A program made the translations under genes and the position numbers. Below the pieces are notes generated by a model. The model saw only the letters and a list, made by a program, of their open reading frames with translations, was not told the origin of the DNA and searched no databases. Shown piece after piece: positions 51,205-59,469 of a stretch of DNA of 64,000 bases. Origin of the DNA: Steroidobacter agaridevorans (GTDB taxonomy: Bacteria; Pseudomonadota; Gammaproteobacteria; Steroidobacterales; Steroidobacteraceae); assembly GCF_009932555.1 (NCBI RefSeq), contig NZ_BLJO01000002.1, forward strand, positions 516,910 through 580,909, in the 5' to 3' direction. Position 1 is the stretch's first letter. Each line of letters opens with the position of its first letter.

Positions 51205-52614
51205 TCAAGCAGCCGTCTGCTTCGCGGCTTGCCTTTCCCCCAGCGCCACGACGTTCGACTCTCCAGCGACAATTCGCTGTAGTTCCGAGGCCCACTGATC
51301 CAGCGCCGCGCGCTTCTCGTCCTCGTAGGGGTGTTTGTTGTAGACCTTAAGCATTCCTTGCAACTTGTGATTGAGCACCTTTTCCACCCAGATGAAGTTG
51401 ATGCCGAGGCGGTTCATATGGGTGGCAGCGGTCCGGCGCAGATCATGCGGCGTCCAGTGCTCAAGTCCGCATTGGTTGCGGGCAGCCGCCCTCGTCAGCG
51501 ACTTTTCTTCCATCGAAGCATCGCCGAGTCTCTTGCTGTGTGCGGTAGGAAAGACATAGGCCGAATCGCGGTTCTGTTTGGCCTGCTCGTCCTTGAGTTC
51601 CTGTAGTAGTTTGATCGCCAGCTCGGACAGCGGCACTCTGTGTGCTTTCTCTCGCCGATTCTCATCCTCGGCACTGTCCGCTTTCTTGCGGCGCTTCTTC
51701 GCGGTTTTCAGATGCGCTTCGGGGATGGTCCACAGCTTTTTGTCCAGATCGATGTCGCTCCACCGCGCTTTGAGCAATTCCCCGCGACGCTGTGCCGTGA
51801 CCAGCAGCAGTTTCAATCCGATCGCGACGGCGCGGGACAGGCGCGGTTCCTCGCGTGTTCCACGGCGATCCTCGCGGCCTTTCTTCAGTGTTCCGCCTGG
51901 CTGTGTAGAGCGGAGCTCATCGAGGCTCGTCCAGAGCTTGCGAATCTCGTCTACATCGAGGGCGCGCTCTCGCGGCTCCTCGGGATTCTGCTTCTCAAGG
52001 TCCGCCATCTTTTTCGCATCGATATCGTGTCCTTGGCTTGCGCCGAAACGCCAGAGCTTCTTGATCAACGAGACCGTGTCGTTGGCCACCGCCGGCGCCC
52101 GCTCATCGATCGCGCGTGTGAGCAGTACCGCATCGCGCAAGGTTAATTCACTGACTTTGCGGTAGCGCCATTTCGGCTTGGCCTCGGTACCCAGGATCTC
52201 CGCGTTCAACAACCTTTCGCATTGCCCGGGATCTTTGTGCCGTTTGCGGACGTACTCGGCGACGAACTCGGCAGCGAGTTGCTCGACGGTCAGCGCGGCG
52301 GCGGCCGCTGCCTTTGCTCTGTCCGTCGCGATCTTCTGCTGCTTCTGGTGTTCCTTGGGATCAATGCCGCGCCCTCGGAGCTTGTGGTTCTCTTTCAGGC
52401 GCTCGTGAAACGTCGAGAGAGTAATCGCCGGGAACGGACCAATCGTGATCGGATCACCGTTGTTGCGGTCACGGAAGACCTTGCGGCCGTTCGGGTAGAT
52501 GCGCAGTTGGCCGCCGGGGACTGGATTGCCCTCTGCGTCCTCGCATGGAATGGAAACATCGTATCGCCTGGCTTTTGGTTTCAGCGCCTTGATCTGGGTC
52601 GTTGTGAGTGCCAC
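51205..52614 (-). CDS. P4-like tyrosine integrase (element 2)
   Basis: A 469-aa integrase with a DUF4102-like N-terminus (LRIYPNGRKVFRDRN and ITIGPFPAITLSTFHERL), a core domain (residues about 110-215) and a catalytic domain with VTAQRRGELLKARWSDID, HDLRRTAATHM, LNHKLQG and the Tyr in LKVYNKHPYE. The best start is GTG 52614 (MALTTTQIKALKPKARRYDV-type N-terminus); upstream codons lie in the att-proximal non-coding region. Its arm-type sites (GGGTACA pairs) flank element 2. Confidence 0.88.
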   Translation of the reverse strand: MALTTTQIKALKPKARRYDVSIPCEDAEGNPVPGGQLRIYPNGRKVFRDRNNGDPITIGPFPAITLSTFHERLKENHKLRGRGIDPKEHQKQQKIATDRAKAAAAAALTVEQLAAEFVAEYVRKRHKDPGQCERLLNAEILGTEAKPKWRYRKVSELTLRDAVLLTRAIDERAPAVANDTVSLIKKLWRFGASQGHDIDAKKMADLEKQNPEEPRERALDVDEIRKLWTSLDELRSTQPGGTLKKGREDRRGTREEPRLSRAVAIGLKLLLVTAQRRGELLKARWSDIDLDKKLWTIPEAHLKTAKKRRKKADSAEDENRREKAHRVPLSELAIKLLQELKDEQAKQNRDSAYVFPTAHSKRLGDASMEEKSLTRAAARNQCGLEHWTPHDLRRTAATHMNRLGINFIWVEKVLNHKLQGMLKVYNKHPYEDEKRAALDQWASELQRIVAGESNVVALGERQAAKQTAA

Positions 52615-52707
52615 GTCTGTACCCCGCGTACCCCGTTGTGAATGCAAACGACCGGGGCGGACATGCTTCTCGCGATGGTGTCGCGACCCATCTGCGCGTA
52701 TTGCGCC

Positions 52708-52728
52708 GGGGTACAGCGAGGGGTACAG
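52708..52728 (+). repeat. right arm-type sites of element 2
   Basis: GGGGTACAG twice with 12-base period, matching the left-end pair at 44596-44615. Confidence 0.6.
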
Positions 52729-52862
52729 TCTGATTCGTTCTTGGCCCTTCCGCAATGCTCCCAGCAATGGAGTAGCGGAAAGCCTAGAAAACACGGCAGA
52801 AGCGGACACTTACGTCGTTTTGAGTTAGGAACATTTGGGCACTCTCACGAAGCGAGAAAGTT

Positions 52863-52911
52863 CATGGGGTGCAAGGGGTCGCGAGTTCGAATCTCGCCGT
52901 CCCGACCAATC
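52863..52911 (+). repeat. att copy 3 (right end of element 2)
   Basis: Exact 49-bp copy of the tRNA-Pro 3' end; only the 3' half of the tRNA is present. Confidence 0.92.
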
Positions 52912-53165
52912 ACAAAACCCCTCGAATTTCAGCTCTTAGCGCTCCTTCGCGCCACTCCTTCGAGCTTCGAAAACCGGTCGATTTCTCGATCCAGCTACAC
53001 CTCCGGCTACACCTAGCGTTCGGCACAAGAGCGGGCCGCCCGCCAGTGCCGGTTCGTCGGTGACGATCTTGCGGACGTCGGGGTGCCGAATGCGCGCCCT
53101 CGATCACTGTCCCAGCTGGTACGCGAACGGAAGGGCCGGATCGTCGGAGGAAGCTGCAGCAACCC
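52912..53165. mobile_element. decayed left end of a third related element
   Basis: After att copy 3 the sequence resembles the left end of element 1. A tandem pair TCCAGCTACACC/TCCGGCTACACC (52990-53013) matches its arm sites, then AAGAGCGGGCCGCC and GGTGCCGAATGCGCGCCCTC match its tiny-ORF region. This runs straight into an xre fragment (GTACGCGAACGGAAGGG). Large internal deletions have removed the rest. No gene remains. Confidence 0.65.
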
Positions 53166-53300
53166 TCATTCGACTGACGCAGATATCGCCGGAGCGAGGC
53201 TCGGCTTGGCGGAGCCCCGCCGACCCGGCGGCGCTCCGCGCTTCAACGTCCACTCGAATAGCAGCCATGCGAGACCTGTCGCAAGCGTCGCGCCGATCAG
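53166..53300 (-). pseudogene. duplicated aqpS 3' fragment
   Basis: The bottom strand encodes LIGATLATGLAWLLFEWTLK and RRGSAKPSLAPAISASVE then stop, matching the last 43 residues of AqpS (53917). It has an open frame but no 5' part. With the intact gene it brackets arsN1. Confidence 0.75.
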
Positions 53301-53336
53301 AAGAGGTCAGCAGGTCGCGATAGGGACCCGAGAAAA

Positions 53337-53840
53337 CTACAGGGTCAGTTGCCAGTAAGTAACATCGACCCACCGGTTGAACTTGAAACCAACTTCCTTG
53401 AAATGGGCGACCTTCTCGAAGCCAAACTTCTGGTGCAGCCGCAGACTCGCCTCGTTCGGCAGCGCGACTCCGCCAATAACAGCATGTGCCCCAACTGCCT
53501 TCAGCGCGGCAAACAACTGCGCGTACAACCGCGACCCAGTTCCGGAATTGTCGAGCCCGGAGCGCACGTAGACCGTCACTTCCGTGGAGTGCCTATAAGC
53601 AGCGCGCACCTTCCACTTGTGCGCGTAAGCAAAGCCAGTGACTCGATGGTCGCGCGTGGCTACGAACCAAGGCAGCGAAGTAGCTTGAATGTCGGCAATT
53701 CGCTGCGCCATTTCAGGAGCCGATACCGGTTCCTCTTCGAAGGTGATCGTGCTCGTCAGCACGTAGTGGTTGTAGATCTCTGCGATCTGTCCGGCGTCAT
53801 CGAGAGTTGCGGGGCGGATTAACTCGTCCAATACATCCAT
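53337..53840 (-). CDS. arsN1: GNAT N-acetyltransferase, ArsN1/phosphinothricin type
   Basis: A 167-aa acetyltransferase. IRPATLDDAGQIAEIYNHYV and the ending GFKFNRWVDVTYWQL are typical of the family that acetylates phosphinothricin, methionine sulfoximine or arsinothricin. The acetyl-CoA loop is SGLDNSGTGSRLYAQL. In an ars operon the arsinothricin role (ArsN1) is most likely, by context. It is last in the ars operon, 76 bases after aqpS, and starts at ATG 53840. Confidence 0.78.
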   Translation of the reverse strand: MDVLDELIRPATLDDAGQIAEIYNHYVLTSTITFEEEPVSAPEMAQRIADIQATSLPWFVATRDHRVTGFAYAHKWKVRAAYRHSTEVTVYVRSGLDNSGTGSRLYAQLFAALKAVGAHAVIGGVALPNEASLRLHQKFGFEKVAHFKEVGFKFNRWVDVTYWQLTL

Positions 53841-53916
53841 GCAAGTTCCTCCAAGAGACCTTGGGCCCGCAGTCGAATGGCGGAGCCGATATGTTCCGCC
53901 AGCCCTGCATTCAAAA

Positions 53917-54648
53917 TCAATCGACTGTTGCGGGCATCGCCGGAGCGCAACTCGGCTTGACGGAGCCCCGCCGGCTCGGCCGCGCTCGGCGCTTCGTCCG
54001 TTCGAATAGCAACCATGAGAGACCTGTCGCAATCGTTGCGCCGATCAGCTGGGCCGCAATGAATGCTGGCGCATCGGCCGGACGTATGCCGGCGAAGGTG
54101 TCGGTAAGTGCTCTAGCGACAGTGATCGCTGGATTCGCGAACGATGTGGATGCAGTAAACCAGTACGCTGCGCCAATCCACAAGGCAACGAGCCAGGGAG
54201 CGTCACGCTCGCGTCGATGGCCGAGCACGACGAGCAGCAAGCCGCACGTTGCGACAATCTCGGATGCGAATTGCGCTGGACCACTGCGGATGTGTGTAGA
54301 TATCTGCAGCAGCGGTAGATCGAACATCGCATGCGCGAGCATCGCGCCGACGCAGCAACCCGCAACCTGAACAGGAACGTAAGCGAGCGCGGCGGCCCAC
54401 GTCATTCTTCGAAGTAGCGCCATGACCAGCGTCACCGCTGGATTGAAGTGAGCGCCGCTCACCCGAGCGAATAGCGAGATCAGCACGACAAGAATTGCAA
54501 CCGTCGCGCCCGTGTTCGCCAAGAGCGCAACGCCGGAATTTCCCGCCGCCAATTGCGCGCCCATGATTCCAGAGCCGACGACCGTAGCCGCCAGGAGAAT
54601 GCCGCCGCATGCCTCGGCCGCAAGTCGGTGAGGCAGCGCTGCATTCAT
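53917..54648 (-). CDS. aqpS: aquaglyceroporin, arsenite channel
   Basis: A 243-aa MIP-family channel with six helices and the two NPA boxes HFNPAVT (residues 67-73) and FANPAIT. In ars operons such channels let arsenite made by ArsC leave the cell, replacing an ArsB pump, and no ArsB or Acr3 gene is present here. Its start overlaps the arsC stop as ATGA. The last 43 codons are duplicated at 53166, and the last 15 or so appear at 47530. Confidence 0.88.
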   Translation of the reverse strand: MNAALPHRLAAEACGGILLAATVVGSGIMGAQLAAGNSGVALLANTGATVAILVVLISLFARVSGAHFNPAVTLVMALLRRMTWAAALAYVPVQVAGCCVGAMLAHAMFDLPLLQISTHIRSGPAQFASEIVATCGLLLVVLGHRRERDAPWLVALWIGAAYWFTASTSFANPAITVARALTDTFAGIRPADAPAFIAAQLIGATIATGLSWLLFERTKRRARPSRRGSVKPSCAPAMPATVD

Positions 54649-55139
54649 AGATGCCCGATTTCGTTGAGTCGATGCTTGAGCGTTTGTTGATCCAGCGAAG
54701 CAATTGGAAGAGCGACGAATGCCTTGATTCTCTTTTCCAGCGCATCGAAGGCTTCACGGAAGGCGCTGCGCTTGTCAGCGTCGCTTCCCTCGACGGCAGC
54801 GGGGTCAGTGATGCCCCAATGCGCGGTCATCGGATGTCCGAGCCATACCGGGCAGACCTCGCCAGCCGCGTTGTCGCAAACCGTGAATATGAAATCGAGC
54901 GTCGGAGCGCCCGGCCCGGCGAATTCATCCCGGCTTTTGCTACGCAAGTCAGCGGTCGGAAACTCCAGGCGCTCCAGCAGCTCGAGCACCAGCGGATGCA
55001 CGGCCCCCTTGGGATAACTTCCGGCACTGAAGCCGCGGAACTGGCCCGCGCCCCAACGATTGACCAGTGCTTCCGCCAGAATGCTGCGCGCCGAGTTACC
55101 CGTGCACAGGATAAGCACGCTGTACGAATGCTTGCTCAT
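54645..55139 (-). CDS. arsC: arsenate reductase, LMW-phosphatase type
   Basis: A 164-aa thioredoxin-coupled arsenate reductase. The P-loop LCTGNSARS holds nucleophile Cys12 and Arg18. The second Cys in FTVCDNAAGEVCPVWLG provides the redox relay, and the acid Asp lies in WGITDPA. It reduces arsenate to arsenite in the cytosol. The gene lies between arsN2 and aqpS in one operon. Confidence 0.92.
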   Translation of the reverse strand: MSKHSYSVLILCTGNSARSILAEALVNRWGAGQFRGFSAGSYPKGAVHPLVLELLERLEFPTADLRSKSRDEFAGPGAPTLDFIFTVCDNAAGEVCPVWLGHPMTAHWGITDPAAVEGSDADKRSAFREAFDALEKRIKAFVALPIASLDQQTLKHRLNEIGHL

Positions 55140-55142
55140 GGC

Positions 55143-55583
55143 TCACGTCAGTCGCTTCGACATACATACGGCAGACGCAGGACACAGCGAGCGAAACTCG
55201 GCGGTTGCCTGAATCAGCCTCGGTACGCTTGCACGTTCGACGCGGGTGTAACCGTGACGAGTAAAGAATTGCTCGGCGGTCTGCGTGAGCAGTACCAACT
55301 CGCGAATGCCAAGCGCTGACGCATGACGTTCAAGCGCGTCGAGCAACGAGCTACCGAGACCGCCATTCTGGCGACCCTTGGCAATCGCCACGGAACGGAC
55401 GAGCGCCGCATCTCCAAAAACCTGCACACCACCTGTCCCGATGAGCTCGTCGCCATCTTCGATGACGACGAACTCAGGACGGCACTCGGCGAGGTCCGAC
55501 GTCGGCAAGCTATTCGCCTGCAACAGCGCGATGATTCGCGTCGAATCGTTTAGCGTCGCTGTTCGGACCTGTGTCGTCGTCAT
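55143..55583 (-). CDS. arsN2: GNAT N-acetyltransferase, ArsN2 type
   Basis: A 146-aa acetyltransferase with the acetyl-CoA loop GRQNGGLGSSLLDALERHA and the family-typical LLTQTAEQFFTRHGYTRVERASVP (broken here). ArsN2-like proteins are common in ars operons, but their substrate is not settled. ATG 55583 overlaps the arsI stop as ATGA. Note that the operon contains both ArsN types. Confidence 0.78.
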   Translation of the reverse strand: MTTTQVRTATLNDSTRIIALLQANSLPTSDLAECRPEFVVIEDGDELIGTGGVQVFGDAALVRSVAIAKGRQNGGLGSSLLDALERHASALGIRELVLLTQTAEQFFTRHGYTRVERASVPRLIQATAEFRSLCPASAVCMSKRLT

Positions 55584-56044
55584 GCGCAGCACTTCTGCGC
55601 AGACTTCGATTGCACAACGGACCTTGGCTCACAGCAGGCGCCAGGCGCTGCCGCGTGCGTTTGCTCACCGCCACCGTACTCTGTGCTTTCGCCCGTTGTG
55701 AGAAACGTTTCCCACTGAATGCCTTGCGGGTCGGCGATCCAGCTCTTTTCACTCTGAGCGTAACAACACGTCGTCGCGCCGTCCTCGCGGATCGGACCTT
55801 CAGCTTGCTGCAGGCGTTCGTAGACCTCGGCCAGTTCCGGCTTGTTCTCGACCTGGATGCCAAGGTGCCGAATGCCCGGCTCGGAGCGCCGCTTGCTGAT
55901 CGCGAAGTTCACGCGCGGATCCTCGAGCATCCATTTGGCGTAATCGTTCTTTACAACCGCAGGTTCAGCAGCGAACAGGGCTCGATAGAAGCGGATGGAA
56001 TCTTCGATATCGTTGACGCTGACATGGACGTGAAGGCGTTTCAT
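55580..56044 (-). CDS. arsI: ArsI-type C-As lyase (VOC fold)
   Basis: A 154-aa VOC-family Fe(II) dioxygenase that cuts the carbon-arsenic bond of trivalent organoarsenicals such as methylarsenite. HVHVSVNDIEDSIRFYRALF opens the first module, IRHLGIQVEN gives the metal His, and the vicinal Cys93-Cys94 in TTCCYAQSEKSW bind arsenic. The C-terminus is Cys-rich (ACCEP, KCCA). ATG 56044 overlaps the arsR stop as ATGA. Confidence 0.88.
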   Translation of the reverse strand: MKRLHVHVSVNDIEDSIRFYRALFAAEPAVVKNDYAKWMLEDPRVNFAISKRRSEPGIRHLGIQVENKPELAEVYERLQQAEGPIREDGATTCCYAQSEKSWIADPQGIQWETFLTTGESTEYGGGEQTHAAAPGACCEPRSVVQSKSAQKCCA

Positions 56045-56409
56045 GCTGTTCTCCGAGTCTTGCGTGTAGTGGCTTGGCGTCCGACCGGCGCTGGCGCGCA
56101 TTTCGAGCCGCAATCGGCCGATGCGCTGCCAACGCAGCAGTTTTCGGTGAGATAGCCGACAAGATCATTCATCGTGCCGAAGTCGGCCGCGTAGATGAGC
56201 TGACGGCTCATGCGCTGCTGCGAGATCAATCCGGCTCGTTGCAGCGATTGAAGATGAAAGGTCAGCGATGACGGCGCCAGCTTCAGCCGTGCCGCTATCT
56301 CTCCCGCTGCCAAACCCTCGGGTCCGGCTTCCACCAACATTCGATAGACCGCCAAGCGATGCTCGTGCGCCAGGGCGGCAAGTGCGGCGACGGCTTCAGG
56401 TGATCTCAT
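56041..56409 (-). CDS. arsR: ArsR-family arsenite-responsive repressor
   Basis: A 122-aa winged-helix repressor. HTH region KLAPSSLTFHLQSLQRAGL. The As(III) site is probably C-terminal, with Cys91, Cys92, Cys100 and Cys104 (ENCCVGSASADCGSKC), as in the ArsR type with a CC pair at its end. It heads the ars operon and likely represses it until arsenite binds. Confidence 0.9.
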   Translation of the reverse strand: MRSPEAVAALAALAHEHRLAVYRMLVEAGPEGLAAGEIAARLKLAPSSLTFHLQSLQRAGLISQQRMSRQLIYAADFGTMNDLVGYLTENCCVGSASADCGSKCAPAPVGRQATTRKTRRTA

Positions 56410-56422
56410 GACTATCCGACCA

Positions 56423-56438
56423 TTCGAGGATTGTCGAA
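56423..56438. promoter_or_regulatory. inverted repeat upstream of arsR
   Basis: TTCGA-GGATTG-TCGAA, ending 13 bases before the arsR start. A candidate ArsR operator by position and symmetry; the arms are short. Confidence 0.4.
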
Positions 56439-56806
56439 ATGATGATCCACTTTGAGTGATCCTGTCAATCGACTTTGGAGGACCCGCAGGACATTCGCGG
56501 AGGTTGCTGATTCAGCTCGCGGGCTGAATGTGGACGTCGGCACCCAATTGAGATTTGATCGAGCAGCGGCGGCCTTGCTGTTCCGGGGCCGGGCGGGATT
56601 GTGTCGGCGCGAGTTCCCTGACTCCGCTGTCCAGATCGGGATTGACCACGCGTAATGTTCGGTCTCATCCTATGCTCGACGCCCTGCAACAGATTCCGCA
56701 GAATACCGGCAAGGTGGGCGGCCGCTGCAAGGGTTAGCACACAAGTAATATAAGTACAGCGGTGACGTATGCGCGCAGCTCGGCGCCATGCGTAAAGGAC
56801 AATTTC
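56439..56806. other. intergenic region without recognised gene
   Basis: Short open frames exist on both strands, but none has a ribosome site, motif or plausible codon pattern. No copy of the 49-bp att core is found here, so the right end of the decayed third element is not marked. Confidence 0.4.
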
Positions 56807-59320
56807 ATGCGTGCATTACGCCTGCTTGGCGTGTTCATTGCGTTCGGCTGCATTTCTGCGTGCAGCGGCGGCGGCGGTGGTGGTGGCGGCGGGTCTAATG
56901 GCAATTTCAGCATCGCCTCGACGAGCGTGACGTTCACGGCTCCTCTGAATGGCGTGACGCCTGCACCGCAGACCATCACCGGCTCGATCACCGGCGTTCA
57001 GAGTAACGTCTATCTGTACGTCCTTCATACCGACACGGCCATCGCGACCGCCTCGGTAAGCGTCACGGGAAGCACCAGCGGCGAGCTGACGATCTTTCCG
57101 AAGCGGCCGCAAGCCATCGGTCTCGGAACGTTCACCGATACGGTCACGGTGCGCGCCTGCCTGGACTCTAACTGCGCTCGCGAAATTTCCGGCAGTCCCC
57201 GCACGATCTCGGTGACCTACAACGTCGTGGGAATCGCCGTCGAACAGGCCAGCGTCGCTTTGTCCGCCGTTGAAGGGACGCCATCGCAACCGGCCACGGT
57301 GAATGTGCGCAATGCATCCGGCAACGGCGCCCTGACTGCGAGCGTGACCTACAACACCGGTAGTGATTGGCTGACCGTGACCCTAGCCAATGCAGCGTCA
57401 ACGACGCCGACAGCGACGTTAGTCGGTGCATCGAACCTTGCTCCAGGCAACTACAGCGCGGTCGTGCGATTCACGGCGGGCAGTCTCTCCGCAACTATGC
57501 TCGTTACATATAACGTCGCGAGCAATCTCGGCTTGGCTGCGAGCAACGTCAGCTTCAGCGCGGCCACGGGACAAAACCTGCCGCCGCCCGCGCAAGATCT
57601 GAATGTCACCGCTGCGCTCGCATCCACCACCTATTCCATTGCCGTTACGTATGGAGCTAATGGCTCGGGCTGGCTAAACGCGAGCGGCGGCAACGCGCCA
57701 GGGGTTCTGACACTGCAACCGAACGCGACCAACCTCGGACCAGGAACGTTCGCAGCCTCCGTCGTGCTGACGCCGGCAACCGGATCGAGCATTACCCTGC
57801 CGGTGACCTACACGCTCACCGCGTCTTCGTTGATCCTGCAGCCGACGACTTCGGCTTTCACGATCAACGCGGCTTCCACCTCGGCAAACTCGTTTCTGCA
57901 AAGGACCGTTACCACCGATGCTACGGGCGCCGCCCTGAACTGGACCGCCACTTCCTCGGTGCCGTGGCTTACGGTGACCGGCAGCGGCACTTCCGGCGGC
58001 CAGGCGATTCTGGCTTTAGTGCCTTCCGAGCTGGAAGATCTGCGGAACGGCCAGCTCGCGGCGGTCGTGACTTTCAACTTCACCGGCACCGGCGTGCCCA
58101 ACGCAAGCAGCACCTATGCGGTCACGCTGAACCTCGATCTGCCGACGGTCGACTTCGTTGCACCGTATGTCGCATACACCAATGAACAGAAGGAAGTCGT
58201 CATTCGCGGTTCCGGATTCAGGCAAGCCAATCTGCCGCAAGTGATGTTTGGTAACGCGCCTGCCGCTTCCGTCAACGTGCGCAGCAATACCGAGATCCGC
58301 GCGGTTCCGCCCGCCGGTCTCGCCGATGGCGAGCGGCCGGCAATAATTATCGACAACAATCTCGGCCTGGACCGCTCGCAGGCAGAACTGGTCGTGCGCG
58401 ATCATCCCAACTATCCGTACTTTGCGCTGGCCAGGGATGGCGGCGGCATTCCCAGCCAACACGTCATCTACGACGCAGAGCGCGACGCCGTCATCACCTC
58501 GATCACCCGGCCCGTGAACATTGTAACGAGATATCAATACCTCTCCGGCAGCGGCACCTGGAGCGCGACCACGCTCCCCTATCCAGAACTCGTCGATATC
58601 GCCATGAGTCCGGATGGGCGCGAGCTGTTGGTGCTATCGTCGGGCCGCTTGCATCGCGCAGATCCCGTGACACTGGTGTCGACCAGCAGCGTCGCCGTGC
58701 CGAACTTCAATTCTGTTACAACGAGCCAGCTCGCCGTCGCCAACGACGGCAAAGTCATCATTCGGGATTCGGCACGCGTGTACTCGTTGCTGGACGACAC
58801 CTTCACCACCTTGCCGGGCATGACGGGCTATAACGGCATCAACATGAGTCCCGACGGCAGCCGCGCGACGATGGGCGCGGCCACCAATTCATTCGACATC
58901 CCCCTGTCGTACTACGATTCGGCGACCGGCACTCTGAACACAACCAACGCATTCCAGTACTACTCGCCCGGCAGCATGGATCGACACGCGACCAAATCGC
59001 TGTCCGGTCCGTACGTGCGTAACGATGACTTCTCGGTGTTCGGCGAGTTGCGATTAGGCGGCGGTAGTCTGCTCGGCGATGTTCTGTCGCCGGACGGCGA
59101 GCGCGTCTACGTCTTCCGATACGGTACGGGCAGCAATCCCACAGGCACCATCCGTATATTCGATGCACGTGTGTCGCAACCGGTGCTGCCGGAGCTGACG
59201 CCGCCAATCACCATTCCCGCCTCGGACTATCCGGGCGGCACACAGCTGCGGATCAGCCTCGACAGCCGAACGCTGTTCCTGCTCGGCGAGGATCATTTTG
59301 TGGTGCAGCCGGTGCCCTAG
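56807..59320 (+). CDS. large Gly-rich-start lipoprotein with IPT-like and propeller-like regions
   Basis: An 837-aa surface or periplasmic lipoprotein. The signal peptide ends in the lipobox SAC (Cys19), followed by nine glycines as a tether. Residues about 30-440 are Thr/Ser/Val-rich repeats of about 90 residues resembling BACON or Ig-like units (VTYNTGSDWLTVTLAN, SWLxVT). Residues about 445-525 form an IPT/TIG-like unit (VDFVAPYVAYTNEQKEVVIRG, broken). The C-terminal third has beta-propeller repeats with MSPDGRELLVLSSGRL and LSPDGERVYVF. It is related to the protein at 60648. Role unknown; carbohydrate or surface binding is possible. Confidence 0.72.
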   Translation: MRALRLLGVFIAFGCISACSGGGGGGGGGSNGNFSIASTSVTFTAPLNGVTPAPQTITGSITGVQSNVYLYVLHTDTAIATASVSVTGSTSGELTIFPKRPQAIGLGTFTDTVTVRACLDSNCAREISGSPRTISVTYNVVGIAVEQASVALSAVEGTPSQPATVNVRNASGNGALTASVTYNTGSDWLTVTLANAASTTPTATLVGASNLAPGNYSAVVRFTAGSLSATMLVTYNVASNLGLAASNVSFSAATGQNLPPPAQDLNVTAALASTTYSIAVTYGANGSGWLNASGGNAPGVLTLQPNATNLGPGTFAASVVLTPATGSSITLPVTYTLTASSLILQPTTSAFTINAASTSANSFLQRTVTTDATGAALNWTATSSVPWLTVTGSGTSGGQAILALVPSELEDLRNGQLAAVVTFNFTGTGVPNASSTYAVTLNLDLPTVDFVAPYVAYTNEQKEVVIRGSGFRQANLPQVMFGNAPAASVNVRSNTEIRAVPPAGLADGERPAIIIDNNLGLDRSQAELVVRDHPNYPYFALARDGGGIPSQHVIYDAERDAVITSITRPVNIVTRYQYLSGSGTWSATTLPYPELVDIAMSPDGRELLVLSSGRLHRADPVTLVSTSSVAVPNFNSVTTSQLAVANDGKVIIRDSARVYSLLDDTFTTLPGMTGYNGINMSPDGSRATMGAATNSFDIPLSYYDSATGTLNTTNAFQYYSPGSMDRHATKSLSGPYVRNDDFSVFGELRLGGGSLLGDVLSPDGERVYVFRYGTGSNPTGTIRIFDARVSQPVLPELTPPITIPASDYPGGTQLRISLDSRTLFLLGEDHFVVQPVP

Positions 59321-59469
59321 CCACGACAGCTCACCGCAACAGGTCTCATGGAGACCGAGCAAAAGAACGAGCTGCGCGCGATAGCTGACGGGTTGTGCGC
59401 AGCCCGTCAGGGCGTCTGATTCGTAGTTGCTGCAAGCTTCAACTATGACTTCGGCAGGGAGAAGAAGTG

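Larger units (their letters stand above)
44553..52911. mobile_element. integrative element 2 (about 8.4 kb, composite)
   Basis: Lies between att copies 2 and 3. Its left third mirrors element 1: arm sites, tiny ORFs, xre, terminator, hairpin, palindrome, recombinase, small ORF, hairpin. It carries a glycine-zipper protein and a sulfatase. Two AlpA-like genes and a 120-bp piece of integrase gene besides the intact integrase suggest that it arose from at least two related elements. Confidence 0.85.

Noticed and set aside
56452-56740. Short frames on both strands between arsR and the lipoprotein gene
   Set aside because: No ribosome site, no motif and no similarity to anything recognised.
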